Assembly (NCBI GenBank): GCA_023415495.1
Contig: JAEZKK010000006.1
Span: 124,001 to 188,000 of the forward strand
DNA from: Bacteroidota bacterium
Lineage (GTDB): Bacteria > Bacteroidota > Bacteroidia > Bacteroidales > P3
DNA: 64,000 nucleotides
Reading direction: 5' to 3'
The position numbers and the translations under genes were made by a program. This document shows positions 1-7,243 of the stretch, piece after piece. Position 1 is the stretch's first letter. The number at the start of each line of letters is the position of its first letter. Below the pieces are notes generated by a model. It worked only from the letters and a program-made list of their open reading frames with translations, was not told the origin of the DNA and ran no database searches.

Positions 1-139
1 CAACAAAAGGCTCGATATAAGTAACCTCTTTCTCCATAAATAGCCATTTTGGAAGAGCATTATCAATTTGCGATAGAAGTTGACCTTTACCTCCAACCCA
101 TTTAATAAAAGGTTTAGCTTGCTTTTCTACTTTCTCCAT
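1..139 (-). CDS. DNA adenine methylase (Dam/D12 class), N-terminal fragment cut by window edge
   Basis: The first 46 codons of a minus-strand gene that runs off the left edge. The start reads MEKVEKQAKPFIKWVGGKGQ, and the readable part ends in YIEPFV. The pair PFIKWVGGKGQLL (the glycine-rich AdoMet-binding motif) followed by YIEPF is the usual opening of D12-class N6-adenine methyltransferases. The rest, including the catalytic DPPY motif, lies outside the window. A good -7 element sits about 18 bases upstream. It could be an orphan Dam or part of a DpnII-type restriction system, and the fragment cannot decide this. Confidence 0.85.
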   Translation of the reverse strand, partial: MEKVEKQAKPFIKWVGGKGQLLSQIDNALPKWLFMEKEVTYIEPFV

Positions 140-156
140 TAAAATATATTTAGCTA

Positions 157-164
157 CAAAGATA
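157..164 (-). promoter_or_regulatory. Bacteroidetes -7 element upstream of the methylase gene
   Basis: Read on the minus strand this is TATCTTTG, a perfect match to TAnnTTTG. It lies 17 bases before the methylase ATG, so the leader would be about 10 bases. No clear -33 TTTG is seen at the right distance. Confidence 0.5.
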
Positions 165-354
165 ATCAAATTATCATTTAAATTACCTTTTCCTCATAAT
201 TGTGAAAGCTTTTAGCTCTCTATTTAAATTCATATATCTATCCCTTAGATGCAATCCTCCTATATGGTATGCTACAAATATACAAATAATAGTATTTTAA
301 AACCCAATAAAAGACCAAACTAATGGATTTTTAAGGAAAATACAAATTATCAAT

Positions 355-506
355 AGTAGGGGTTAGTAGTAGGAGTAGGGGTTAAAACGCCATTTTAAAC
401 ATATTTACTCAAAAAAATACATACCAGCATATAATAAGAAAAACAAAAAAAGCGAATAGACTTTTAAAACTCAAAATAACCCCTACTCCTACTACTAACC
501 CCTACT
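355..506. repeat. Perfect 30-bp inverted repeat with a 92-base centre
   Basis: The arms 355-384 and 477-506 are exact reverse complements over 30 bases. Each arm contains the 11-mer AGTAGGGGTTA twice, 19 bases apart, so the arms are themselves repetitive and strikingly G-rich on one strand in an AT-rich setting. The centre is A/T-rich and has no supportable ORF. No clear target-site duplication flanks it. The rest of 140-810 holds only the 21-bp repeat at 561-644 and the promoter at 760-789. It could be a MITE-like element or a very large hairpin. Confidence 0.85.
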
Positions 507-699
507 CAAAAGATATAATCCTTATGCAATAAGAGCAAAAAGAGGAGGAGAAATAATAAATCTAAGAGATGCAAAATTATATCTAAGAGATAGAAAATTA
601 GATCTTAGAGATAGAAAAATAGATCTTAGAGTTAGTTTTGTTATGAAAGAAGTTAAGGGATTATTAAAATTAACTAATGTAACTGAGTTGGGTTTTTAG
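499..699 (+). pseudogene. Startless open frame carrying 7-residue repeats (possible gene remnant)
   Basis: An open frame with no ATG, GTG or TTG before the repeats. It encodes a short basic stretch, then LRDAKLY, LRDRKLD and LRDRKID, then LRVSFVMKEVKGLLKLTN and ends at TAG 697-699. The repeats come from the 21-bp tandem DNA repeat at 561-644, and any 21-nt repeat that lacks a stop stays open, so the frame may mean nothing. I do not recognise the protein. Confidence 0.25.
561..644. repeat. 21-bp tandem repeat, four units
   Basis: Units begin exactly at 561, 582, 603 and 624, each opening with TCTAAGAG or TCTTAGAG, followed by an A-rich half. The first three units are close copies; the fourth keeps TCTTAGAG and then diverges. 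The period equals that of the loci at 9851, 48488 and 56489, although the words differ. Confidence 0.8.
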
Positions 700-759
700 A
701 GTGATATATAAAACTTAATTTTTATTATAATTTAGAGTGTAAGTTTGATAGATTTATAG

Positions 760-789
760 TTGTGTTATAGGATATATTTCGTATCTTTG
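760..789 (+). promoter_or_regulatory. Promoter of the transglycosylase gene (TTG-N19-TATCTTTG)
   Basis: The -33 TTG is at 760-762 and the perfect -7 TATCTTTG at 782-789, with a 19-base spacer. The TTG here is also the first possible in-frame start of the gene downstream, so this promoter shows that the longer ORF is wrong. Confidence 0.75.
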
Positions 790-810
790 TGCAATAAAAT
801 ATTATTGACT

Positions 811-1815
811 ATGAAAAGGGATTTTGTTAAGACTGTTAGTATTACTTCTATTGTATTATCTATTATTGCTATTGGTTCTGTGGTTTTTGTTATGGGTAGG
901 GAGGAATTGAATTCGGAGGCTCATTATAAGGATATGATTAAAAAGCATTATCAGGTTTTTTCTCCTATTATCCCTAATAGCGTGAGTTTCTGTGGGGAGA
1001 AGCTGCCTTTGGATAATATCTTTGTTCGTGAGGCTTTGGATAGGGAGCTTACTACTATTATGTATAATCATTCTACTACCTTTCTTGTGATTAAACGCTC
1101 TGAGAGATATTTCCCTGAGATTGAGAAAGTGCTTAAGGAGGAGGGTGTGCCTGAGGATTTAAAATATTTGGCTGTTGCTGAGAGTGGGCTTGCTAATGTG
1201 GTCTCTCCTGCTAAGGCTGAGGGTTATTGGCAGTTTCTTTCTCCTACTGCTAAGGAATATGGGCTTGAGGTAGGGGATTATTGGGATGATAGATATGAAA
1301 TCAAGGCTTCGACAAGGGCTGCTGCAAGATATTTAAAACAAAAATACTCTTCATTTAATAATAATTGGGCTCTTGCTGCTGCATCCTATAATGCTGGAGA
1401 GAGGGGAGTAAGGGATAGGTTGAGGGAGCAGTCTTGTGATAATTACTGGGAGATGTTTACAAATACCGAAACCTCAAGATATGTTTACAGGATAGTGGCT
1501 TATAAGATAATTATGGAGAATCCTCAGAACTATGGATACTATATTAGAACTAAGGATAAGTATCCGCCTATCCCAACCAAGCAGGTTAAGGTTGACTCTA
1601 CTATTAATAATCTTTATGAGTTTGCAAAAGCTATGAATGTGCCTTATCTTTATCTTAAGAGGTTGAATCCAGCTCTTAGAGATAAGCAATTGATTAATAA
1701 GAATAATAAGACTTATATTATTAATCTGCCTGATGATAATTCTCTTTCATATAGATTTTTGATTGATGATTATAAGAATGAAAGGGTGGAGATAATTGAT
1801 GACAATGAGATATAA
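811..1815 (+). CDS. Lytic transglycosylase, MltD-like (SLT domain plus LysM-like tail)
   Basis: A predicted peptidoglycan-cleaving enzyme of the periplasm, 334 aa. The start ATG at 811 (MKRDFVKTV) is chosen because the promoter -7 element is at 782-789; the frame runs back to a TTG at 760, but that lies in the -33 element. Residues 1-30 form a signal or anchor helix. The SLT domain follows, with the catalytic glutamate in LAVAESGL, then EGYWQFLSPTAKEYGL and AAASYNAG, all hallmarks of family 1 transglycosylases. The last 80 residues (NNLYEFAKAMNVPYLYLKRL) look like one degenerate LysM. It is a single-gene unit closed by a terminator. Confidence 0.9.
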   Translation: MKRDFVKTVSITSIVLSIIAIGSVVFVMGREELNSEAHYKDMIKKHYQVFSPIIPNSVSFCGEKLPLDNIFVREALDRELTTIMYNHSTTFLVIKRSERYFPEIEKVLKEEGVPEDLKYLAVAESGLANVVSPAKAEGYWQFLSPTAKEYGLEVGDYWDDRYEIKASTRAAARYLKQKYSSFNNNWALAAASYNAGERGVRDRLREQSCDNYWEMFTNTETSRYVYRIVAYKIIMENPQNYGYYIRTKDKYPPIPTKQVKVDSTINNLYEFAKAMNVPYLYLKRLNPALRDKQLINKNNKTYIINLPDDNSLSYRFLIDDYKNERVEIIDDNEI

Positions 1816-1844
1816 AAAAAAGACCCTTTTGGGGTCTTTTTTTA
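1814..1844. terminator. Bidirectional intrinsic terminator
   Basis: The stem AGACCC/GGGTCT around TTTT is flanked by an A-tract on the left and a T-tract on the right, so it can end both the transglycosylase (+) and the lipoprotein gene (-). Confidence 0.85.
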
Positions 1845-1861
1845 TATGTTTACTTGTTGTT

Positions 1862-2728
1862 TTAGTCAACCATAATCACCATACATCTTGTGCTTTTCCA
1901 GAATTGCTCAGGATTAGTTATGCGAATTGATGTTGGTTTCTTAGGATCTCCTTCCAATGAATAAGAATCGGTTGGGTGAGGTGAAACTAATTTAATCTTT
2001 GCTCCAGTTAGAGGAATTTCTTGTGTGTTACGAATATCTATCTTAGTAAGATTTTCAAAATTAGCATTATTAGCAATAACTGAAGAACGTCCTATCCAAA
2101 GGAAACCGCCCTTACGGTCAATTAGATTCTTTGCTAATAGTTCTGTTTTTGTTCCAACTGCAAAATAAGCTGTGAATTTTTCATCCTCAATCTTTAGGAT
2201 TTGAGCATCTTTTTGTTTGTTGATATTCTTTTGTTCGCTAAGATTCTTGTTTAGGGTTTGGATTTCCTGATTCTTTGCTGCAAGTTCTTTGTTAAGAGCT
2301 TGGATTTGCTCTTCTTGTTCTTTGATTCTTGATTCAAGATTGGTTACAAAGCTTTGCAATTGTGTGTTTTGGTTCTTAGTTTTCTTTAGTTGAGAACTAA
2401 CATTTGCAACCTTTCTCTTGTTTTGTTCAAGAATATCTTTGATTTCAGCAATCTTGCTGTTAATATTTGCTTTAGTGTCTTTTGAGATTTCTCCGGTTGT
2501 ATTTGCTGCCTTTGAAACTCCTGCATAAGTAGATGTTATTTCAGTTAGAGCTGCATCTACCTCATTTAGTTCTTGGAATAATTTTTCCATTTCGCTATCC
2601 TTAGCCATCATCAATGAAGCAAATGAATCCTGTAGTTTTTGTTCTCTTGCTTTTTGTTCGGCTTTATTATTACATCCTACCAAGGTTGCAATTACGAAAA
2701 TTCCTAATACTAATAAACTCCTTTTCAT
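1862..2728 (-). CDS. Coiled-coil lipoprotein of unknown function
   Basis: 288 aa. The N-terminus MKRSLLVLGIFVIATLVGC has a clear lipobox (LVGC), so this is an exported lipoprotein anchored by Cys19. Residues 25-165 are rich in E, K, Q and N with heptad character and no Pro, predicting a long coiled coil. The last 110 residues form a compact beta-rich domain (from KFTAYFAVGTKTELL to the end). Similar layouts are common among Bacteroidetes hypothetical proteins, but I know of no function. It has its own promoter and shares a terminator with the convergent transglycosylase gene. Confidence 0.8.
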   Translation of the reverse strand: MKRSLLVLGIFVIATLVGCNNKAEQKAREQKLQDSFASLMMAKDSEMEKLFQELNEVDAALTEITSTYAGVSKAANTTGEISKDTKANINSKIAEIKDILEQNKRKVANVSSQLKKTKNQNTQLQSFVTNLESRIKEQEEQIQALNKELAAKNQEIQTLNKNLSEQKNINKQKDAQILKIEDEKFTAYFAVGTKTELLAKNLIDRKGGFLWIGRSSVIANNANFENLTKIDIRNTQEIPLTGAKIKLVSPHPTDSYSLEGDPKKPTSIRITNPEQFWKSTRCMVIMVD

Positions 2729-2769
2729 AAATAAATAATTTAATTTTACTGATTTAGTTTTATCAATTG

Positions 2770-2799
2770 CAAATATACGAAGATTTTCATTAATTCAAA
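2770..2799 (-). promoter_or_regulatory. Promoter of the coiled-coil lipoprotein gene
   Basis: On the minus strand TTTG (2799-2796), 18 bases, then TATATTTG (2777-2770). The leader to the ATG at 2728 is about 35 bases. Confidence 0.7.
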
Positions 2800-2830
2800 G
2801 GATTTTAGAGAGAAATTTGAATTTGCTAAC

Positions 2831-2861
2831 TTGCATATCTGAGAAAAAAATGGTAATATTG
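2831..2861 (+). promoter_or_regulatory. Probable uvrA promoter
   Basis: TTG at 2831-2833, 20 bases, then TAATATTG at 2854-2861, one mismatch from TAnnTTTG. The ATG follows at 2886. Confidence 0.5.
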
Positions 2862-2885
2862 CAAGTTAAATTTCAGGCAAACTAA

Positions 2886-5714
2886 ATGGATAAATTAGAG
2901 ATATACGGAGCAAAGGAACATAATCTTCAAAATGTTTCTATCTCAATACCAAGGAAATCCCTTGTAACAATTACTGGATTAAGTGGAAGTGGAAAAAGTT
3001 CTTTAGCCTTCGATACGATATATGCTGAGGGGCAGAGAAGGTATTTAGAAACTTTTTCTGCCTATGTAAGGAATTTTATTGGAGGTATAGAAAGACCGAA
3101 TGTAGAAAAGATTGTAGGGTTACAGCCAGTTGTTTCGATAGAGCAAAAAACTACAAATAAAAATCCTCGTTCAACTGTTGGCACTACAACAGAAATCTAT
3201 GACCTCCTAAGACTTCTTTTCGCAAGGGTAGCAGATGCATATTCGCTTTCCACTGGTGAAAAGATGGTAAAATATACTGAAGGGCAGATTTTAGATACTA
3301 TTTTAAATGAATTTGGAGATAAGAATATAATTATTCTTGCACCTCTTATCAAAGGGAGAAAGGGACATTATAGAGAATTATTTGAATCTGTTGCCAAGAA
3401 GGGTTTCTTAAAGGTTAGAATAGATTCTTCAATTACAAATATTGTAGGAGGGATGCAACTTGACAGGTATAAGGTTCATGATATAGAATTGGTAATAGAT
3501 AAGATTAAGGCATGTGAGGAGAATATACCAAGATTGAAAAAGTCAATAGAGACTGCTTTCAAGCATGGTAAAGATACTATGATGGTAATTGAGGAAAATC
3601 AGAATATCCCAAGACATCTAAGTAAATTACTAATGTGTCCAACAACTGGTATATCTTATCCAGAACCAGAACCAAATACTTTCTCCTTCAACTCTCCTTA
3701 TGGAGCCTGTCCTTATTGTAATGGATTGGGAGAAATGTCTCAAATAGATTTGGAAAAGATTATTCCCGACAATAAACTCTCAATCAATCAAGGGGGCTTA
3801 GTGCCATTAGGAAAGCCAAACAAGAATGCATGGTTCGTAAAACAATTAATTGCTCTTGGCAATGAGCTTGATTTCACCCTCGATACTCCATTAAAAGACT
3901 TTAGCCATGAGGCTATGGACGCAATACTTTATGGAACAGACTTGGATTTGAATATTTATAATTCAAGTATGGGAATCCACGCAATTGATAAAGAGAAATT
4001 CCAAGGGATAGTGAATTTTCTTCTAACTCAGTTTGGAGAGGATATGCCTATGGGTCTTCAGAAATGGGCTGCAGGCTTTATGAATAAGAGTAAGTGTATT
4101 CATTGTAATGGTCAGAGATTAAGAGCGGAGAGTCTTCAATTTAGAATAGTAGATAAGAATATTGCTCAGCTCTCTGAAATGGATATAGTAGATTTAGCAA
4201 AATGGACTTCAGAAATTCTTTCAAGCCTATCGGAAAGAAAACAAGAGATAGCAAGAGAAATTTTACGAGAGATAAACACACGAATTAATTTCCTTTTGGA
4301 TGTAGGTTTAGGATACTTGTCTTTAAATAGAAATTCAAGGACACTTTCAGGAGGAGAGAGTCAGAGAATAAGGCTTGCAACTCAAATTGGCTCGCAGCTT
4401 GTAAATGTATTATATATATTAGATGAGCCAAGTATAGGACTTCATCAAAGCGATAATATCCAACTAATAAATGCACTTAAGAAATTAAGAGATTTAGGTA
4501 ATTCTGTTATTGTGGTAGAGCATGATAAGGATATGATGCTTCAAAGCGATTGGGTAGTGGATATTGGTCCTGGAGCAGGAGTAATGGGAGGGAAGATAAT
4601 ATATAATGGTACTCCGGAGGGGCTTACGGATAAGGATAAAAACAAGGATTCAATTACTGCGGATTATCTATGCAATAGAAAGAAACTTGAGGTGCCTAAG
4701 GAAAGGCGTAAGGGAAATGGGGAATATATTGAATTGATTTCTGCAAGTGGGAATAATCTTAAGAATGTAAACCTAAAGCTCCCTTTGGGAATGTTGGTAT
4801 TAGTAACTGGAGTATCGGGAAGTGGGAAATCCAGCCTAATTAATAATACTCTTCAACCAATCCTAAGTCAATACTTTTATCGTTCAGATAAGAAGCCTTT
4901 GGAATATCAAGCAATAAATGGAATAAATAATATTGATAAGGTTATTGAGATAGACCAAAACCCAATAGGAAGAACACCAAGGTCAAATCCTGCGACATAT
5001 ATAGGTGTATTCGATGAGATTAGAAAGCTATTTGCATCTTTGCCTGCTGCTAAAATTAGAGGTTATGAGGTAGGAAGGTTTTCCTTTAACGTTAAGGGTG
5101 GAAGATGTGAAACATGTCAGGGAGCAGGACTTAAAACAATTGAGATGAATTTCTTACCTGATGTTTATGTAACTTGTGAGGATTGTAATGGAAAACGATA
5201 TAATAGAGAAACTCTTGAGGTAAGATATAAGGGTAAGTCTATTTCGGAGGTATTAAATATGAGCTTTGACGAGGCTATTCCTTTCTTTGAGAATCATCCA
5301 AAGATTAAAAGACAATTAAGTATTGTAAAAGAAGTGGGCTTAGGATATATTACCCTTGGTCAGCCCTCAACAACACTCTCGGGTGGAGAAAGTCAGAGAA
5401 TTAAATTAGCCTCAGAGCTGGGTAAGAAGGATACAGGAAAAACCTTGTATATTTTAGATGAACCAACAACAGGACTACACTTTGAGGATATTAGAATCCT
5501 AATGGAAACACTTCAAAAACTTGTTGACAGGGGTAATAGTATGATAATAATTGAACATAATCTGGATGTGATAAAAATGGCTGATTATATTATTGATTTA
5601 GGTCCCGAAGGAGGTCAAAAAGGCGGGTATATCCTTGCAGAAGGTACTCCAGAGGAAATAATTAATAATACAAAAAGCATTACTGCACAATATCTTAAAG
5701 AGGAGTTGAAATAA
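2886..5714 (+). CDS. uvrA: Excinuclease ABC subunit A
   Basis: The damage-recognition ATPase of nucleotide excision repair, 942 aa, full length for the family. Two ABC modules are visible: Walker A GLSGSGKSSLAFDT with ABC signature LSGGESQRIRLA and LYILDEPSIGLH in the first, and GVSGSGKSSL with LSGGESQRIKLA and LYILDEPTTGLH in the second. The second zinc finger is intact (CETCQGAG...CEDCNGKRY). The first has CPYCNGLG, but its partner pair reads CPTT rather than CxxC, so one zinc ligand is missing. In E. coli the C-terminal finger is the more important one, so loss of activity is not expected. It has its own promoter and is a monocistronic gene before a tRNA. Confidence 0.97.
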   Translation: MDKLEIYGAKEHNLQNVSISIPRKSLVTITGLSGSGKSSLAFDTIYAEGQRRYLETFSAYVRNFIGGIERPNVEKIVGLQPVVSIEQKTTNKNPRSTVGTTTEIYDLLRLLFARVADAYSLSTGEKMVKYTEGQILDTILNEFGDKNIIILAPLIKGRKGHYRELFESVAKKGFLKVRIDSSITNIVGGMQLDRYKVHDIELVIDKIKACEENIPRLKKSIETAFKHGKDTMMVIEENQNIPRHLSKLLMCPTTGISYPEPEPNTFSFNSPYGACPYCNGLGEMSQIDLEKIIPDNKLSINQGGLVPLGKPNKNAWFVKQLIALGNELDFTLDTPLKDFSHEAMDAILYGTDLDLNIYNSSMGIHAIDKEKFQGIVNFLLTQFGEDMPMGLQKWAAGFMNKSKCIHCNGQRLRAESLQFRIVDKNIAQLSEMDIVDLAKWTSEILSSLSERKQEIAREILREINTRINFLLDVGLGYLSLNRNSRTLSGGESQRIRLATQIGSQLVNVLYILDEPSIGLHQSDNIQLINALKKLRDLGNSVIVVEHDKDMMLQSDWVVDIGPGAGVMGGKIIYNGTPEGLTDKDKNKDSITADYLCNRKKLEVPKERRKGNGEYIELISASGNNLKNVNLKLPLGMLVLVTGVSGSGKSSLINNTLQPILSQYFYRSDKKPLEYQAINGINNIDKVIEIDQNPIGRTPRSNPATYIGVFDEIRKLFASLPAAKIRGYEVGRFSFNVKGGRCETCQGAGLKTIEMNFLPDVYVTCEDCNGKRYNRETLEVRYKGKSISEVLNMSFDEAIPFFENHPKIKRQLSIVKEVGLGYITLGQPSTTLSGGESQRIKLASELGKKDTGKTLYILDEPTTGLHFEDIRILMETLQKLVDRGNSMIIIEHNLDVIKMADYIIDLGPEGGQKGGYILAEGTPEEIINNTKSITAQYLKEELK

Positions 5715-5729
5715 ATTATATAGTTTTAG

Positions 5730-5760
5730 TTTGGAGATAAGATAAAAAAGTGTAATTTTG
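5730..5760 (+). promoter_or_regulatory. Promoter of the tRNA gene
   Basis: TTTG at 5730-5733, a 19-base spacer, and TAATTTTG at 5753-5760. The tRNA begins 13 bases after the -7 element. Confidence 0.75.
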
Positions 5761-5772
5761 CAATCCTAAAAT

Positions 5773-5849
5773 GGCGGGGTAGCTCAGATGGTTAGAGCGT
5801 CGGATTCATAACCCGGAGGTCACGAGTTCAACTCTCGTCTCCGCTACCA
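5773..5849 (+). tRNA. tRNA-Met (anticodon CAT), probably elongator
   Basis: 77 nt with CCA encoded. Acceptor stem GGCGGGG pairs with CTCCGCT (two G-U pairs), D-stem GCTC/GAGC, anticodon loop TTCATAA, and T-arm ACGAG-TTCAACT-CTCGT. The anticodon stem lacks the three G-C pairs of initiator tRNA and position 1 is paired, so an elongator is favoured. A lysidine-modified Ile2 tRNA shares the CAT anticodon and is not excluded. The last anticodon-stem pair is A-C. Confidence 0.92.
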
Positions 5850-5881
5850 TGATATAATCATGATGGGTTAATAAATGGATT

Positions 5882-5921
5882 AAGAGGTTGACATTAATTT
5901 GTCAATCTCTTTTTCTTTTTT
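5882..5921 (+). terminator. Terminator after the tRNA
   Basis: The arms 5882-5893 and 5900-5911 pair over AAGAG-TTGACA/TGTCAA-CTCTT with one mismatch, around TTAATT, followed by a T-rich tract. Confidence 0.8.
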
Positions 5922-5935
5922 ATTAAAAAATCACG

Positions 5936-5943
5936 TATATTTG
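5936..5943 (+). promoter_or_regulatory. -7 element just before the HD phosphohydrolase start
   Basis: TATATTTG, a perfect -7 match, ends only five bases before the ATG at 5949. The expected transcription start is at or next to the start codon. No TTTG lies at the -33 distance. Confidence 0.55.
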
Positions 5944-5948
5944 CAGTG

Positions 5949-7157
5949 ATGATATCTGAGAAAAATAATAAGAGAAAAATTGTAAATGACCCTGTCTATG
6001 GTTTTATAAATATTCCAAACGAAGGGATATTCGACCTTTTAGAACATAAATATGTTCAAAGACTAAGGAGGATAAAACAATTAGGATTAAGTAATTTTGT
6101 TTATCCAGGAGCAGAACATACAAGGTTTTCTCATGCTTTGGGAGCTATGCATTTAATGAATCATGCTCTTGATGTTCTTAGACAAAAGGATATAGAAATT
6201 ACTAAAGATGAATATAATTCCTCTCTTGAGGCAATCCTTCTTCACGACCTTGGTCATTCTCCAATCTCACACGCATTAGAACATTCCTTCTTAAGGGAGA
6301 CTCACGAAGAAATCTCTCTAATGTTAATGGAGAAAATGAAGCTAAGTCCTCACACAATAGATATTTTCTCAAATAATTATCATAAGAGATTTCTACACCA
6401 ATTAGTTTCATCTCAGCTCGATTGTGATAGGCTTGACTACCTTACAAGAGATAGTTTCTTTACAGGGGTTTCGGAAGGAGTAATTGGGACTGAGAGGATA
6501 ATAAAGATGATGATAGAGAAAAATGATGAGATAGTAATTGAGCAGAAGGGGATTTATTCTATTGAGAAATTTATTATCTCAAGACGCCTTATGTATTGGC
6601 AGGTATATCTTCATAAAACAGTAATAGCTGCTGATAGCTTATTGGTTTCTATCCTTAATCGAGCAAGATACTTGGTAGAAAACTCAAGGACTTTTTCTCT
6701 TACTCCAGCTATGAATTTCTTTATTAATAATCCTAAATCAATAGAGGATAAAGATCTTGCTTTAGAAATATTCTCCCAATTGGATGATAATGATATTTGG
6801 GCAAGTGTTAGGGTATGGGCAGAGGACAAGGATAAAATCCTAAGCTATTTATCCTCTTGTCTTTTGAATCGTCGTTTGGGTAAGGTTTTAATTCAAAATA
6901 ATCCTTTCTCTCAAGAAGATATTGAAAAGTATATAGGGAAATATCTGAATAAAGGTTTCTCGAAATGGGAAATACAAACCTATTTTATCCATAGCGATGA
7001 ACTAAAGAATAAGGCTTATAGTTTTTTGGATGAGAAGATAAATATCTTATTTAAAAATGGGGAAGTAAAAGAGATTTGCGATGCCTCAGACCAGTTGGAT
7101 AAGGTCTTTTTAAGCAAGGAAATTAAGAAGTACTTTCTTTATCAAATGCCAATATAA
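5949..7157 (+). CDS. HD-domain phosphohydrolase (COG1078, dGTPase/SAMHD1-like)
   Basis: 402 aa from ATG 5949; a GTG at 5946 is in frame. It belongs to the HD superfamily of metal-dependent phosphohydrolases. Ligands are visible in HTRFSHALGAMHL, in ILLHDLGHSPISHALEH (the HD pair) and in the later aspartate of DCDRLDYLTRD. The opening KIVNDPVYGFINIP and the motif KYVQRLRRIKQLG are typical of the COG1078 branch, related to dNTP triphosphohydrolases. The substrate cannot be read from the sequence. The -7 element ends five bases before the start, so the mRNA may be leaderless. It is monocistronic. Confidence 0.88.
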   Translation: MISEKNNKRKIVNDPVYGFINIPNEGIFDLLEHKYVQRLRRIKQLGLSNFVYPGAEHTRFSHALGAMHLMNHALDVLRQKDIEITKDEYNSSLEAILLHDLGHSPISHALEHSFLRETHEEISLMLMEKMKLSPHTIDIFSNNYHKRFLHQLVSSQLDCDRLDYLTRDSFFTGVSEGVIGTERIIKMMIEKNDEIVIEQKGIYSIEKFIISRRLMYWQVYLHKTVIAADSLLVSILNRARYLVENSRTFSLTPAMNFFINNPKSIEDKDLALEIFSQLDDNDIWASVRVWAEDKDKILSYLSSCLLNRRLGKVLIQNNPFSQEDIEKYIGKYLNKGFSKWEIQTYFIHSDELKNKAYSFLDEKINILFKNGEVKEICDASDQLDKVFLSKEIKKYFLYQMPI

Positions 7158-7167
7158 AATTCTTAGG

Positions 7168-7199
7168 TTTGTGTATTAAGAATTATAATTGTAATTTTG
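7168..7199 (+). promoter_or_regulatory. Promoter of the S9 peptidase gene
   Basis: TTTG at 7168-7171, a 20-base spacer, and TAATTTTG at 7192-7199. The leader is about 38 bases. Confidence 0.7.
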
Positions 7200-7243
7200 A
7201 ATTGATTTAATAATAAAAATATTAATTTACTATACTGATTATC

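Noticed and set aside
760..810. TTG start 51 bases upstream for the transglycosylase
   Set aside because: The TTG is the -33 element and the -7 TATCTTTG lies at 782-789; the ATG at 811 gives a normal signal sequence.
2886..5714. Loss of a cysteine in the first UvrA zinc finger as a sign of a broken gene
   Set aside because: All ATPase motifs and the second finger are intact, and the change may be normal for this phylum.
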